Assembly: GCF_000004195.4 (NCBI RefSeq)
Contig: NC_030683.2
Location: 72,635,764 to 72,699,763 of the forward strand
Length of the DNA: 64,000 bases
Direction of reading: 5' to 3'
Origin: Xenopus tropicalis
Taxonomy: Eukaryota > Chordata > Amphibia > Anura > Pipidae
Positions within the stretch are counted from its first letter, which is position 1. Every line of letters begins with the position of its first letter. This document shows positions 11,891 to 23,458 of the stretch, one piece after another. The notes beneath the pieces were generated by a model. That model saw only the letters and a program-made list of their open reading frames with translations. It ran no database searches and was not told where the DNA came from. Both the position numbers and the translations under genes were made by a program.

Positions 11891-12125
11891 GAACAGTAGG
11901 TTGGGGTTTTCAACCCAACATAATAATAAAATATATAGTGGTCCTCACAGTCTTAATGTGCTCACACACCACCATAAATGTAAGCTACTTCTTGAATTAT
12001 ATAAATGTCCCTAAATTGTTCCAGCTTATGTTGCAATTGTCAGCATTCTAGGAGTTTAGGTAACCCTTGCCATAGTGTTGTATTCAAATCCAACTGATTT
12101 TGGTGTTTGTTGATTTTATTCCATT
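11891..12125. other. unannotated sequence
   Basis: A short stretch between the array element and the L1-like remnant. No supported feature. Confidence 0.35.
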
Positions 12126-13372
12126 TCCCTAGGGCTTGCTAAAAGAAGAAACACTAGAAGAAACACTGGATACAATCTTAAACGAGCCAGCAGTATTTAC
12201 ATTATATACTAACGAGAAGCACCAACTAGTTATTAGAACTTCATAAAAACATTGGGCTTGATCTGTTTCATACATTTAGCAAGAGAAACAACTTAGTAAA
12301 ATTGACAGGATCAGATGTCAAAATGAACAACCCACTCCACTTTGTTGGAGAGACTGTAAACAAGCAGGTTCTTTGGAACATATCTTTTGGGAATGTCCTA
12401 AAATCCAAGGATTGTGGAAGGAAATAGAGGTTTTTCTTAGGAAATGACCTGTGAATTTGATGTGTATTCCTCCCAGTATGGCCCTTCTCCACATAAAGAC
12501 CATGGACTTGCCTCCCAAGGAGAGACTGATTTTTAATCACATTTTTGTGGTTACCAGGTGTAAGATAGCAGAAAATTGGAAATCTAAAATAATTCCCAAA
12601 ATTGAAGATATTCTTAAAACTGTAAAGTTTAATCTCAATGCAGAAAAAACCTGGGCAATCAGATCAGGAAATTTACAGTCCTTTCTGGTGAGATCAAGTT
12701 TATGGCATTCGATATACCCAGATACTAAATTGAATGATCTTAATTAGAGGTTATAAATCCCATAAATCTAATAAATCCAATACATCCTATAAACCCTCTC
12801 ACAGAGATGGAGACTTTTCCAGTTGTGTACTCTGCATAACACAATAATTTATGAGGAGAGCGTACTGTTCTTAACTCTTAGCAATTGAATACAACTTCAT
12901 TAGTTGTAGTATTAGGTGTAGTTGTAGTTATAGTTTTTACTATATGTATACTTCCTTATTGGGATATATCAATTTATTATAGTAAAATATTGCTCTATAT
13001 TTTTGGTGAAGCAAAATTTCTTAATGATACAGCTTGACTATGTTCAATCAATCCTTTGATGGATGCGACCCCTAGGATCTCAGTAGTGTCAGTTTATACG
13101 CGTTTTGCACGTTTTCAACGCGTGATTAGTATACGGGTATAAATATACGTGTACATAACAAATTTCTTAACCAACAATATTAAATTATATTATATCATAT
13201 TTTATCATATGTTGACCAATACTGAATGTATAAGTTTTCAACGGCTGTTATTATTTGTACTGCAGATTATTTTTCTGCATAATGTAAATATTAATGTTTG
13301 AAAATATTTTAATGCCTTTATTTGGCTATAATGTTTAAAAAAATCCCAATAAAAATGATTGAAACTAAAATG
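12126..13372 (+). pseudogene. L1-like LINE ORF2 C-terminus and 3' UTR remnant
   Basis: In frame from about 12298 the sequence encodes LCWRDCKQAGSLEHIFWECP, the Cys/His-rich CWRC...H..W.CP signature found downstream of the reverse transcriptase in L1/Tx1-type ORF2. An internal stop follows (after VFLRK). The next stretch (12451-12747) reads LPPKERLIFNHIFVVTRCKI and ends near TWAIRSGNLQSFL, typical of the ORF2 tail. A long AT-rich 3' UTR runs to AATCCCAATAAAAATGATTG near 13345-13365. No promoter, ORF1 or RT palm motif is present, so it is 5'-truncated and dead. Confidence 0.75.
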
Positions 13373-13431
13373 AACAACCCTTGCTAAAGCTCCGCTATAG
13401 CAGCTACTTAATATATGGCAATAATAATGTA

Positions 13432-13960
13432 CTGTATATACTCAAGTATAAGCCTAGTTTTTCAGTACCCAAAATGTGCTGAAAAAGTCACCCTTGGCTT
13501 ATACTCGAGTAGGGTGCCATGGGTCCCTCTAGGCTAGCACCCTCTCTCCTTTGTGTGCAAATTAGGCCACCTGCAACCAGACCCTCCAGTGCCCTGGCCT
13601 AGGCTCCCACTAGCAATACTTATTTCCCCTTACATCTCCTATGGGACCGGGTCTGCTGCCGGTTTGCCAATGTGCAATGAGCGTGGGGTAGTACTCATAT
13701 TGTTTTTGTTGACCCTCTTCTCAGCTTACAGAGCTAGTTTACTGTTTTTCTTTGAAATAAATATTGAAAAACAAATACCCCACTGATGCCTCAATTAATG
13801 TAATTTTATTGGTATTTATTTTGATTATTAAAACTTAGCAGTAGCTGCTGCATTTCCCACCCTAGGCTTATACTCGAGTTAATAAGTTTTTCCAGTTTTC
13901 TTAGGTAATATTAGGTACCTCGGCTTATATTCGGATCGGCTTATACTCGAGTATATACGG
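13432..13960. mobile_element. TA-flanked MITE with ~25-bp TIRs
   Basis: Left terminus CTGTATATACTCAAGTATAA pairs with right terminus TTATACTCGAGTATATACGG. Both are flanked by TA (13430-13431 and 13961-13962), as expected for Tc1/mariner-type insertion. Sub-terminal blocks (TCGAGT, AGGCTTATACTCGAG) also recur in inverted form. The 529-bp interior has no transposase, and the small frame at 13553-13786 has no motif. Confidence 0.75.
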
Positions 13961-13962
13961 TA

Positions 13963-14970
13963 ATTTAATAAATGGCACAGAGCATTATTACTATTAGTGC
14001 TCAGACATAGATATTGCTAAGTGTTATACATACAGTATCTGAAATAACCACATAGCACAAAGAACATGAAAAGGAATTGATCATCTTATCATTAATCCCA
14101 AGATAGAATGTATTCTATGATATAGTGCCTGGTTCAGTCTCAAAATAATCTGCATTTCTTAAATGGTCTCAGGCATATGCATTTACTAGTTCTATTTTTG
14201 ATCTACTACTCAATTAAGCCATAAGCTTTAGATGTTGCCCAAGATTCCTGGTTGCCATGGTGTAGTTTAATTTTTCTGCTTGACATACTTTTCACAAGAT
14301 TCACATTTAAAAGTTCCAGTCCTTGGAAATAATGCCACAAAATAGCAGTTGATCCACCCCATCTGTAATATTGTATTTCTGTCTCTAAGAATAACATTAC
14401 CATATACAACAGAAATTCGGGTCACCAAAATTCCTGCACACTTTGAGTTACCTTCTTTCAGATGTAAATCCATAACTAATTCTCATGATCAGAAAAATCT
14501 GTGAACACCTTGTGCTTCTTAAGTGGATCACTTAGTTCTTTACACTTTAGGGAAAGCAGGTGGATATGATATTCATGTTTAAACCATTTGACCCTCTGCT
14601 GACATTGCCTAAATGGATTACAAAATTAACACAACATGGGGAGCATCACCACAGTTACAGATCCAGGGTACCAGAAGGTGTGCACAGTCATGATTATATG
14701 AAATTATTTTTAAAAAAGATGGACAGTATGACTTTAGTCTAATGCGCCTTCCCTTTTTAAATATCTAAGATATAGTTCCCATTAAAATATAACATAAATA
14801 TATTTATTGCGCATAAATAAAAACAATAAATAAAAACTAAATACAGGTGTAATAATGGAAAGAAAATTGTGTTAAAAATTATAGCAAAGGTTGCCTGTTA
14901 AGGGGAATTAACCCCAGAGGAGGTTATGGCCCTAGCGTTTTACTTCTATTTTGTGGCCCTGTGTATTTTT
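13963..14970. other. unannotated AT-rich sequence
   Basis: No repeat family or coding exon is recognised. Frames at 14206-14473 (minus) overlap in two registers without a motif. Confidence 0.35.
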
Positions 14971-14974
14971 AGTG

Positions 14975-15110
14975 TGCTTCCTAAGCTGAGGGTCTGGGGC
15001 TTGTGCACCTGGACCAGCTACTGAATTTGGTAAGTTGATTTACAACAGGTACTAGAGGCACCATTTTTGTGGTTGTTTGTTACTGTGGTTGTTTGTTACT
15101 ATTTTATCTA
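14975..15110 (+). mobile_element. possible PLE-related fragment
   Basis: The segment AAGCTGAGGGTCTGGGGC followed by GCACCTGGACC matches AGCTGAAGGTCTGGGGCATG...CACCTGGGCC at about 57832-57862, inside the Penelope-like insertion. The end has a duplicated TGTGGTTGTTTGTTACT block (about 15069-15101). Assignment rests only on this shared block. Confidence 0.4.
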
Positions 15111-15277
15111 CCTCACATAGGTGGGGTTGCCACCTTTTCTGGTAAAAAAAAAAACAGCCTTCCTATATTTTTCATCTTTCTGCCCTATAAACAACATTGG
15201 CATCAAGATTCATTTTTATTGGCCAGATGGCAACCCTACACATGAGCAAGCTAGGTGTTGCTCTGAACAGCGCTCTA

Positions 15278-15452
15278 GGGGCATATTTATAGTGTGTAGG
15301 CCAACATCACCAGTGATGTTGCCCATAGCAACCAATCAGATCTTTGCTTTTGTTTTCTAATTTGTAGGTGCATGTTCAAATCTAATTGCTGATTTGTTGC
15401 TATGGGCAACATCATTGGCAATGTTGACTTACACACTATAATAAATATGCCC
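15278..15452. mobile_element. Harbinger-like MITE (GGGCATATTTAT termini)
   Basis: The left end GGGGCATATTTATAGTGTGT pairs with the right end ACACACTATAATAAATATGC followed by CC. Internal blocks also pair (GTGATGTTGCCCATAGCAAC against GTTGCTATGGGCAACATCA), so the 175-bp element folds back almost completely. CTA on the left and TTA on the right fit a diverged 3-bp duplication. A relative lies at 25675-25862. Confidence 0.75.
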
Positions 15453-15757
15453 TTAACAAGGAAGCTGACGCATCTGAGAGAGAGCAAACATGCATTCTCC
15501 CTCTCCAGCCATATTGGTCTTCGGTTTACCACCCCCAGCCACTGCATTGCCTTATGCTCATTACTACTTCTCTCAGTCTGAATGCTGCAAACATTCTAAA
15601 CTGCTGCTGCTAAAAGTCTGATTGCTCCACAACAAACAGAGCAATTTAGTGTTTGTATATTCACCTTCACTTTCAAAGCAAAATAATAGGATTTTTTTTC
15701 CTTTAAAGAGACATTTAAATATGAAAGCATTAATAAATGTGGCTAATGAACATTTCC
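15453..15757. other. unannotated sequence
   Basis: No supported feature. Overlapping frames on both strands are not recognised. Confidence 0.35.
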
Positions 15758-15960
15758 ATACCTCCCAACATTTGAAAAATGGAAAGAGGAACAAAAACAA
15801 ATGCCGCACGTAGCACAGGTTTTTTTTGGCCACACCCATTTTTGCAATCACACTCCTTAAATACTCCCATTTTACAAAATTTTACATGTTATTTAATGTT
15901 TGAACACATTTCTGGGGGTTTTGGGGTCTTGTTTTATGTGTTATTACAGTTTTGCTAATG
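15758..15960. mobile_element. dispersed repeat fragment (CATACCTCCCAACATTTG type)
   Basis: CATACCTCCCAACATTTGAA, GGAAAGAGGAACAAAAAC and GGCCACACCCATTTTTGC appear in the order I know from a common frog dispersed repeat. No second terminus is visible and nothing is encoded. Confidence 0.4.
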
Positions 15961-16035
15961 AAGGTGAAATTGCCCTTTAAGCTTCAAGTCTCAGCTCCCC
16001 CGGGATACTTGTTTAACTACAGTTATAATTGTATC

Positions 16036-16612
16036 TCAGTGCAGGTGTAGCTTGTTAAAGGAACAGTAACACCAAAAAATGAAAGTGTATAAAAATAATT
16101 AATATATTATGTACTATTGCCCTGCACTGGTAAAAGTTGTGTGTTTGCTTCATAAACACTACTACAGTTTATATAAATACCCTGCTGTGTTGCCATGGGG
16201 GCAGCCATTTAAATTGAAAAAAGGAGAAAAGGCACAGGTTACTAAGCAGATAACAGATTAGTAGCATAGATTCCCATTGTATTCTATACAGTTTATCTGG
16301 TATCTTCTTATGTAACCTGTGCCTTTTCTCCTTTTTTCAATTTAAATGGCTGCCCCCATGGCAACACAGCAGGGTATTTCTATTAACTACAGTAGTCTTT
16401 CTGAAGAAAACACACAACTTTTACCAGTGCAGGGCAACAGTACATTATATTTTAATTATTTTAAAATGTTTTTATGTTTTAGTGTTACTGTTCCTTTTTA
16501 ACTTTCTGGGCTCTCTGCCAAAAGTTACTTATTTAATTAAGTGTGAGAAACAATGTGTCTAAGTGCAGGTGTAGCTTGTTAAGATTTCTGGGCTCTCTGC
16601 CAAAAGTTACTT
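16036..16612 (+). repeat. ~75-bp direct duplication, one copy interrupted by a MITE
   Basis: AGTGCAGGTGTAGCTTGTTAA occurs near 16038-16058 and again near 16562-16582. The sequence after each (TTTCTGGGCTCTCTGCC then AAAAGTTACTT) is also duplicated. In the first copy a 447-bp MITE sits at TTAA; the second copy is uninterrupted. Confidence 0.8.
16055..16501. mobile_element. T2-type palindromic MITE, nearly intact
   Basis: The element starts TTAAAGGAACAGTAACACCA and ends with AGTGTTACTGTTCC followed by TTTTTAA. The arms pair along most of their length, for example TTGCCATGGGGGCAGCCATT against AATGGCTGCCCCCATGGCAA and CCAATTTAAAT-type inner blocks. TTAA bounds both ends (16055-16058 and 16498-16501). 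It is non-coding, 447 bp. Confidence 0.9.
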
Positions 16613-16664
16613 TTTTTGATTAAATTTGTATCTTTTTTAGCGTTCAGTGCAGGAGATCAAATGA

Positions 16665-17013
16665 GGGACTTTTCAATAAGTCACCCAGTAACAAAATGTT
16701 AGGCACCCCCCAGTGACTTAAATCGCTTACCTTTTACCCTGGGCTGGTGCCCCTGTTAGGAGAAAACCGCACCACCCCGGGGTACCTGTAGCAACTGTCT
16801 CCTGTTCCTTTTGGCTTTTCACTCTACTGCACATGCACAAGCGCGCAAACTTAAACAAAAAAAGTCTGCTTTTTCATCTACTGCGCATGCACCAGCCCAG
16901 GGATTCCAAAGACAGAAGGAAGAGGAAACACTTGCTGCAGCTACCCCAGGCTGGTGTGGTTTTCTCCTAACAGGAGCATCAGCCCGGGTACATTTTGGCA
17001 CCACAAAATGACT
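16665..17013. mobile_element. MITE fragment of the 23061-23458 family
   Basis: Shared blocks include AATGTTAGGCACCCCCCAG, GGGCTGGTGCCCCTGTTAGG, TTTTCACTCTACTG and CATGCACC...TTTTCTCCTAACAGGAGC in the same order as the complete element at 23061. The outer termini are missing or eroded. The frames here (16811-17124) merely translate the repeat. Confidence 0.75.
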
Positions 17014-18595
17014 TAGCATTTCCTTCATCTGCTTATGGAAAGCAGATTTCACTATTGAGAAATCCAGATATATCATATGACATGCAGCTATGGAGGCAGT
17101 TTTTCTTGTACTCAACTTGGCCAAAACTTAGGCTACCTAAGGCCAACAAAACTCCTAATTTGAAGTTTCAAGCTTATACTGGCAGTTTTAAACCAATAAT
17201 TTACAAGACAAAACAGAAAAGAAATAAAATTTGTACACTATTGGCAAGCATTCAAGATATTATTTACAAATGTCATATCAATATATACAGTATATATACC
17301 GGTGCCTGACTATAACTGCCCCTCCACGTGCCCCTCTTTGATATCACTGAAGGGGTTGATGCAGTTAAGAGTGTTCACTTTTGGTTTAGGGTACTTCTCT
17401 TTAGCCGCCTTATACAATTGTAAAAGTGTAAAAATTTCCATGCCGGTATCCGTTCTAAAACCCAAGAACAGCTACCAGATTTTTAGTTACAGAGAGATAA
17501 GTATGTGGCATAAGAGGAAGATGACCTATAAGCACTATCCTTAACTACCTTGTAAGTTGGGTGATCCTAAAAGTGCTGAGAACATTTAAACTAATCTATT
17601 TTGTCTTGATTAAACCAACTGACTATATGTGACAAACGCAATTATCATATGTGGAAGGGTTAAGTCATTAGTGACCAATTCAATATCTTGGCCCAATAGT
17701 TCATTTGTTTTTTTTGTAGATTATCAAACCACCTTTTGCAAACCCATTGAAAACTTCTGTCCCGGACTACTGCACCAGTGCTCCAAGCTATGCATTTTTT
17801 AAACATATTTCTTAAATACAAAACAGGTATATTCCCATGTGGATAGCTTGTTATGCTTAGGGGAAAGCTTTCCTAATTTTTTCATTAACCTTAACCTTTG
17901 CATCTGTCTCCACATAGCAACTTCATCCAGGAGAGGAAATTTTGTCCAAAACCAAAAAGCCTGCAGAAAGCCTGCAGCACTGCCAAGAGTTGTTGCTATT
18001 CAAGTATAATAAATGCTTTAACTACATTCAATGGTACTACTGTGTCAGTCCTACTGCATCTAAAGTTTATTATATAGTCTTTTTATATTACGCGTTCTTG
18101 ACTTATTTGCCATAAAGCCAAAGAGAAAAAGAAACAGCAGTATTTTTGCTGATATCTTTGCATGGGCATTTGCTATTAAAATTATCCTCTATAAAGCACA
18201 GGGTTTAAGAACATGGCCTTTGTAAATGGACATGGAATGTCCTTAATTTTAAATGCTTCCAAAAGGGTTTCACGTAAATGAACAGCATGGATTTATGTCA
18301 TTCTGTTGGAAGTCCATTGGGACATTGCACTTGATATTTCACTTAATACTACCATGTCAGTACCCAACTGTTTGGGCTTTAGATTCCAAATAGTATTGTT
18401 GTAATATCTCCAACATTGTATCTGTATCTGCTTTTTTTGGTGCCCCTGCCTTTAAAGTTCAATATATACAGTATATATAAAATGAAGAAATGATTCACTA
18501 ATTAAGTCCAATGAGTATTCCACTTTTTTCATATGGATATTTATTTCTCTTGGATTCACCTGGGCTATTGTAATTGTAAATTATATCCTTATAAA
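17014..18595. other. unannotated sequence
   Basis: No MITE termini or coding exons identified. Overlapping short frames at 16995-17544 lack motifs. Confidence 0.3.
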
Positions 18596-18755
18596 TGGTG
18601 CTAAATGATGTCATCTATTATAACTGGTGCTCAGTGATGTAATTTCTTTTACATGACTTACTGAATCTTGTGTATTAATATAAATAATGTACCCCATGTT
18701 GTAAAATCTGAGAATATTAGTCAGTTACCCTGGAGTTCCATGACCTGTATAAACA
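18596..18755 (+). repeat. dispersed repeat copy a
   Basis: The segment from TGATGTCATC through AATAATGTACCCC...TGTAAAATCTGAGAAT to CTGGAGTTCCATGACCTGTA matches 20121-20245 in order, at perhaps 75-80% by eye. The two flank the 18777-19314 MITE and its surroundings in the same orientation. Confidence 0.55.
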
Positions 18756-18776
18756 ATAGAATTTTCTAGTAGACAG

Positions 18777-19314
18777 TCCTCTGCACTCACCCATTATCAA
18801 TATATACAGTATATATATAGGACATTAAGACATTCTGTGCATTAAGCTACTAAGAGATGCCCTCCCCTTTAAGCAAAACGGGGAAAGTTTGTCCATATAT
18901 TGCAATATAATGCCTAATAGTTTAAAATGTAGTGGTTGAGCACAACTTTCCCTTTTTTAGTTTATACAGGAGCAGTGGCCAGCTCTATGTTATAGCTCCC
19001 ACCCTTCCCAGCTACAGTCAGTGATCCCAGTGGAGCCAATAAAAGGGCAAACATTTGGGGGTTTTAACCTTGAAAGCAAGTAAGTTGCAGGTAAAACTTA
19101 GTCCCTTTGTTAAATGTTTATTGAAGCAGTTGAATTCTCAATGAATCAGATACTAGTGAGTGCAGGACTGGCTAGAAGGGATGACTTTGACCTAGTTGGC
19201 CAGCTTGAAATCTATTGCAATCCCTCCCCTTAAAGGGAAGGGCATTTCTTGGTAGCTTAATGCACAGAATGTCTTAATGTCCTATATATATTGATAATAG
19301 GTGAGTGCAGAGGA
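18777..19314. mobile_element. 538-bp MITE with ~70-bp TIRs
   Basis: The left end TCCTCTGCACTCACCCATTA pairs with the right end TAATAGGTGAGTGCAGAGGA. Pairing continues through GGACATTAAGACATTCTGTG and CATTAAGCTACTAAGA on the left and their inverses on the right. The interior contains CCAGCTCTATG and a CTTGAAAGCAAGTAAG block shared with 40203-40700. No coding sequence is present, and the flanking duplication is not clear. Confidence 0.85.
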
Positions 19315-20120
19315 TTCTTGCTATATTATGAAGGAGGCTAGTACTGTAACAATTTTATTGGGTGAGAAATAGGCTGGTGACCCATCCAATGGGATCTTTG
19401 TAACTCAAAGTTAAATTAAAAAAATATATATATAACATTATTTGTAGGGTGTGGCTGTGATGTAAGGGACAGGAAAGTGGGTGGACCAGGTGAGGAAAGG
19501 GTGGATGTGAATGGCAAATAGGCGGGGAAATGATTGGGGCAGAAGTGGCCCTGTGAGTATAAAGCCTGATCAGCGCAGCAAAGGTGAGGAAAGGGGGGAT
19601 GGACATATAGGGTATTACAAATTTATCGGCAAATACATTGCCTGTAAATATGTAATACCAGTTCTGGCGCTAGCTGGGGATTTACTGGCTAGGTGGCAAC
19701 TCTACCAAGAACCAACTAAGGGGCCTGTGGTGCCTGATCTTGAGAGTGTGCCAAGGGGCCTATGGCTGTGCCTGCAGGAGGCCATTCTTTTGGAGAGTGC
19801 AGCAGTAAAGCTGACTTGGAAGTAGCCTGTGCGACCTGGCTGATGGGAGGGAAGCTATCTCTGAAATGTGAGCAATGGGGGGGCTAACCTTCTGGTGGTC
19901 TAGGCTTTGGGAGAGGCACTGGGCTTGTCAGGTAGTCATCTTTGCAAGAGACTGATTTTAATTTTTGATGCCATATAAAGATAAACACCTAGTTGATGTG
20001 TTTTTGAGTTGAGTAAAGAAAAAGCAAAGTCCTATTTACCTTCCTCTGCCAAGAAACCCGCTTGCCTACCATTTCAAAAGCTAATATTCCCACAATATAT
20101 ATGTATATAAATTGTACTTA
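19315..20120. other. unannotated sequence
   Basis: This includes a TTACTGGCTAGGTGGCAACT block near 19681-19700 that may be an old repeat. The frame at 19511-19825 has no recognised domain. Confidence 0.3.
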
Positions 20121-20260
20121 GTGATGCCATTTTTGTCACATGAATTACGCAAACTTGTGTATTATAGTAAATAATGTACCCCCTTTTGTAAACTATGAGA
20201 ATTTTAGAAGTAACCTTGGAGTTGCATGACCTATGTAAAGGCAATCTGCCTTAGGCCTCA
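20121..20260 (+). repeat. dispersed repeat copy b
   Basis: Partner of 18596-18755: GTGATGCCATTTTTGTCACA, AATAATGTACCCCCTTTTGT and TTGGAGTTGCATGACCTATG occur in the same order. Confidence 0.55.
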
Positions 20261-22609
20261 TGCTTTTATACAGTATGGTCATGAAACTCATGTTTGACTT
20301 ATTATTCTCATCTACATTCAGCCTAACACTGCTTCAGCAAAACTCTGGACAATTGTGTACGTTCTACAAATCCTGCATGGAAAAGCTTATAGGTAGAAAT
20401 AAAATTAAAACATGGATAGCATATGCAATCCTCTTTGTTTGGTACAGTTAAGAAAATAATATTTTGGAGCTTACCTTCAACAAATCTGTGGGTCAGATTC
20501 TAATGTAACATTTCTTTTATACTTTAAAGAATGAATATCCTCAGATCAACCAATTGCCATCACAAAGTCACTACTAATTCGCACATTTAAGTTTAGAACT
20601 CGCTTTTGCAGTAGCCTTGGTTTCCCTAGCAACTTTTTTAGTCTTAATGAGTTGAATTGGCTATGGCCCATTCACTACCCAGAGCAGCACATTTTAGTGC
20701 TATTACTGCAAAAAGAAAATTTTACAAGGACAGATTATATAATAGAACTGTACCTTGGTAAAATTCTCATAAATATTTGTTACTTAATAATGAATACACA
20801 GGAGTTCAGAAGTACTGAATGAGCAAGATAACGGAGCTGGGACACAGCTAATAGGTGCTGTACTGTTACTTTGTCAAAAATGAATATCATTTAGTATATT
20901 GGTATTATATATCACCTCCTTACAACCTTGGTGAGATAAGTAGCTGCCCTCCTTTAAAGGAATTATGCTCAAAGCTAGTTGGTTGTTGTTGGTGAGGGTG
21001 AACTTACTGTAATCCTGAAATACATATCTCAACGCAGACATAAGAGGAGTACTGTTGTCAGGGGCCCAGTACAATTTTGATCCAAGTAGGGGCCTGGACA
21101 GGTAGAGCAAATTTACATTTACATGTTACTTTACATTGTATTTAACTTACATGAAAACTTAAATATAGAGAAAACTCCCCTGACCACCAATTAAATGGCT
21201 GACATGAATATATCACTTTCACTACTTATACGAAATAGTTATTATTTAATAATATCAGCTGTTTATATTGTGATCTATTTACTGAATTATATGAGCTATT
21301 ACCTACATGGAATTATCAGCAGTGAAATGACTAGTTATTGGGCCCCACAGAATGATCAACAGGCCCCTACATTTGGGAACAAGACATTTTCCATAAACAT
21401 ATTGCAGCTGCTTATTGGTCAAAGACCCACTGGGCCTATAGTTCATGGTCCCCCCAGCAGTTGCAGGGAATGTTTCATTTATAGTTACACTCCCTACTTT
21501 TCAGTAACTGCTAGTTGTTTTTTTTGTGAATCACATACAAGGGATTGTGGGCAAAACTTGTTACTAGGCTCCTGTGTTTATGGGTGGGGGTGTTCCAGAC
21601 AAGTAACTCCAAAATTTCTGATAGTGCCCCATGACCACAAACAGTCTGAAAATGTGTTCCTCAGCCCACAGGCTACTGGGCAAGCATAACATCAGGATGA
21701 CAAGGGCATGTGACTGCCTATACAAACTCATATTGTGTCACCTGAAAATGGTATAAAAATGATAGTGAATACCTGGAGATATTAGAAGAAATAATGTGAT
21801 CTCCACAAGCCCAAATACTTCCTACAGCCTTGTCTGACACCACTGCAGGCTATAGACTTAAATACTACAATGCAACCCCATAAGCTGAAGCTCAGTTCCA
21901 AATCTACTGCAAATCCAACTTTTGCAGAAAGAACAACTTTTTTTAATGACCTTCCCACAAAGATAATTGTTCCCCCTCCCCAACACAATTGAATACTCCC
22001 CCATGGGTTGCCCCCCTTGCCTTCTATCTGGCCCCACAAAGCAGGCTAGTGCAGTGGGATTGACAGCCATCAGCAGATAAACTGGACACCTGCATTTATT
22101 TTTTTTTCTCTGTTCTTTATTTGCAGTAACAAAAAATAAACAATATAACAAATAATGGCCCCATTGCTACTTAACTTCAAATTATCTGTGGGTCAACCGT
22201 TTTTGTTGTTCTTCTGACCTATTTTACTTTGGAAATGAAAGTTTTACCCCTGGTACTTGTGTGTTTTGCTACAAAGCAGCAGTTCACTAGTTGGTGAATC
22301 CACGACTTTTTTGCAAAATAAATTACACACTACACATCATGAAATGCACATTGCTGGTTTCTGGAGCCAACACATCTCTTCTTTAAACAATGAATGGGGT
22401 GCATGAGATGCCATGGAGAATCAAACAGCGTATGGCCGCCCTAAGGCACCTTCTACTATTTTTCTCTTTAGATATTTATGACACATAGTCGCATGTAGGA
22501 ATTATTCATTGTGTATCAAAAAAAATGTGGTACTGCCTACCTACATTCTAGCAAAGCAGATTTGCTATGTGATCATGCCAAAGGTTATTTATAAATCAGC
22601 AGCTAAGCA
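20261..22609. other. unannotated sequence
   Basis: No supported element. The largest frame (21195-21689, 164 residues) has a hydrophobic N-terminal part but no family signature, and the remainder is low-specificity, so I do not call it a gene. Confidence 0.3.
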
Positions 22610-22858
22610 GTTCATTAGTGATTAACTAATTTTTTTCAGCAGACATAGATTTGCTGCAAATTTCCTCATTTTGTGGAACTCCTGCAAAATTTTACCACAA
22701 CAAAAATTCACAGAGTGAGGGGAAAAAAATGGGGGTCACATCAAATAAGTAGCAGTCATGTCAAAAAAGTTGCATCAAAAATATGCGTGCATCAAAAAAG
22801 TTGTGCAGTAGCTACACTTCGTAGATTAATTAATTCATTTGTAGATTCATTCATCACT
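22610..22858. mobile_element. old MITE with ATTAGTGAT...ATCACTA ends
   Basis: The left edge ATTAGTGATTAACTAATTT and right edge AGATTCATTCATCACTAC are inverse relatives. The interior has repeated TCAAAAAAGTTGCATCAAAA-like blocks. A second copy lies at 28928-29104. Confidence 0.5.
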
Positions 22859-23060
22859 ACAGTACAGTTCATACATTCATACACGTATGTATAAACTCAA
22901 GCGTCAAATGCAGTCAAAACAACCAGAGACTATGGAACCAATTTATGAAATTTCTACTGTAAATAATGAATTCTAAAGGATTCTTAACAGTTCAGTATCT
23001 TCCCAATTTAACAAAAGTTAAATAGCTACTACATGTCTCCCACTAACATTTTCCTGGATA

Positions 23061-23458
23061 TTAAAGGACATGGAAAGGCAAAGTCACTTGGGGGTGCCAA
23101 AATGTTAGGCACCCACAAGTGACTTTAATCTCTTCCCTTTTACCCCGGGCTGGTGCCCCTGTTGGGAGAGAACAGCACCAGCCCGAGGTACCTGCAGCGA
23201 GTGCTTCCTTCTTCCTGAGTGAAAAGCCGAATTTTAACAGAGAAGTCAGCTTTTCACTCTACTGCGCATGCGCCTACTTCGCAGTCACAGCTTAAAGAAG
23301 CAGGAAGGAGGAAGCGCATCGCCCCAGGTGCCCCGGGCTGGTGCTGTTTTCTCCTAACAGGGGCACCAACCCGGGGTACAAGGTAAGCGATTAAAGTCAC
23401 TTGGGGGTGCCTAACATTTTGGCACCCCCAAGTGATTTTGCCTTTCCTTGTCCTTTAA
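23061..23458. mobile_element. TTAA-flanked CpG-rich MITE, complete
   Basis: The left end TTAAAGGACATGGAAAGGCA pairs with the right end TGCCTTTCCTTGTCCTTTAA. Next, GTCACTTGGGGGTGCCAAAA pairs with TTTTGGCACCCCCAAGTGAT. Inner blocks CGGGCTGGTGCCCCTGTTGG and CCTAACAGGGGCACCAACCC also pair. TTAA lies at both ends. The loop region has a GCGCATGCGC palindrome (23264-23273). Partial relatives are at 16665-17013 and 43430-43657. Confidence 0.9.

Noticed and set aside
11829..12051. Lys/Arg-rich small frames resembling ribosomal-protein-like termini
   Set aside because: They are the translation of the GAA/AAG purine tract beside the array element.
21195..21689. 164-residue open frame, the longest outside the transposase
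   Set aside because: It has no domain, repeat or motif I recognise, no splice or promoter context, and a composition expected of AT-rich non-coding DNA. Probably chance.
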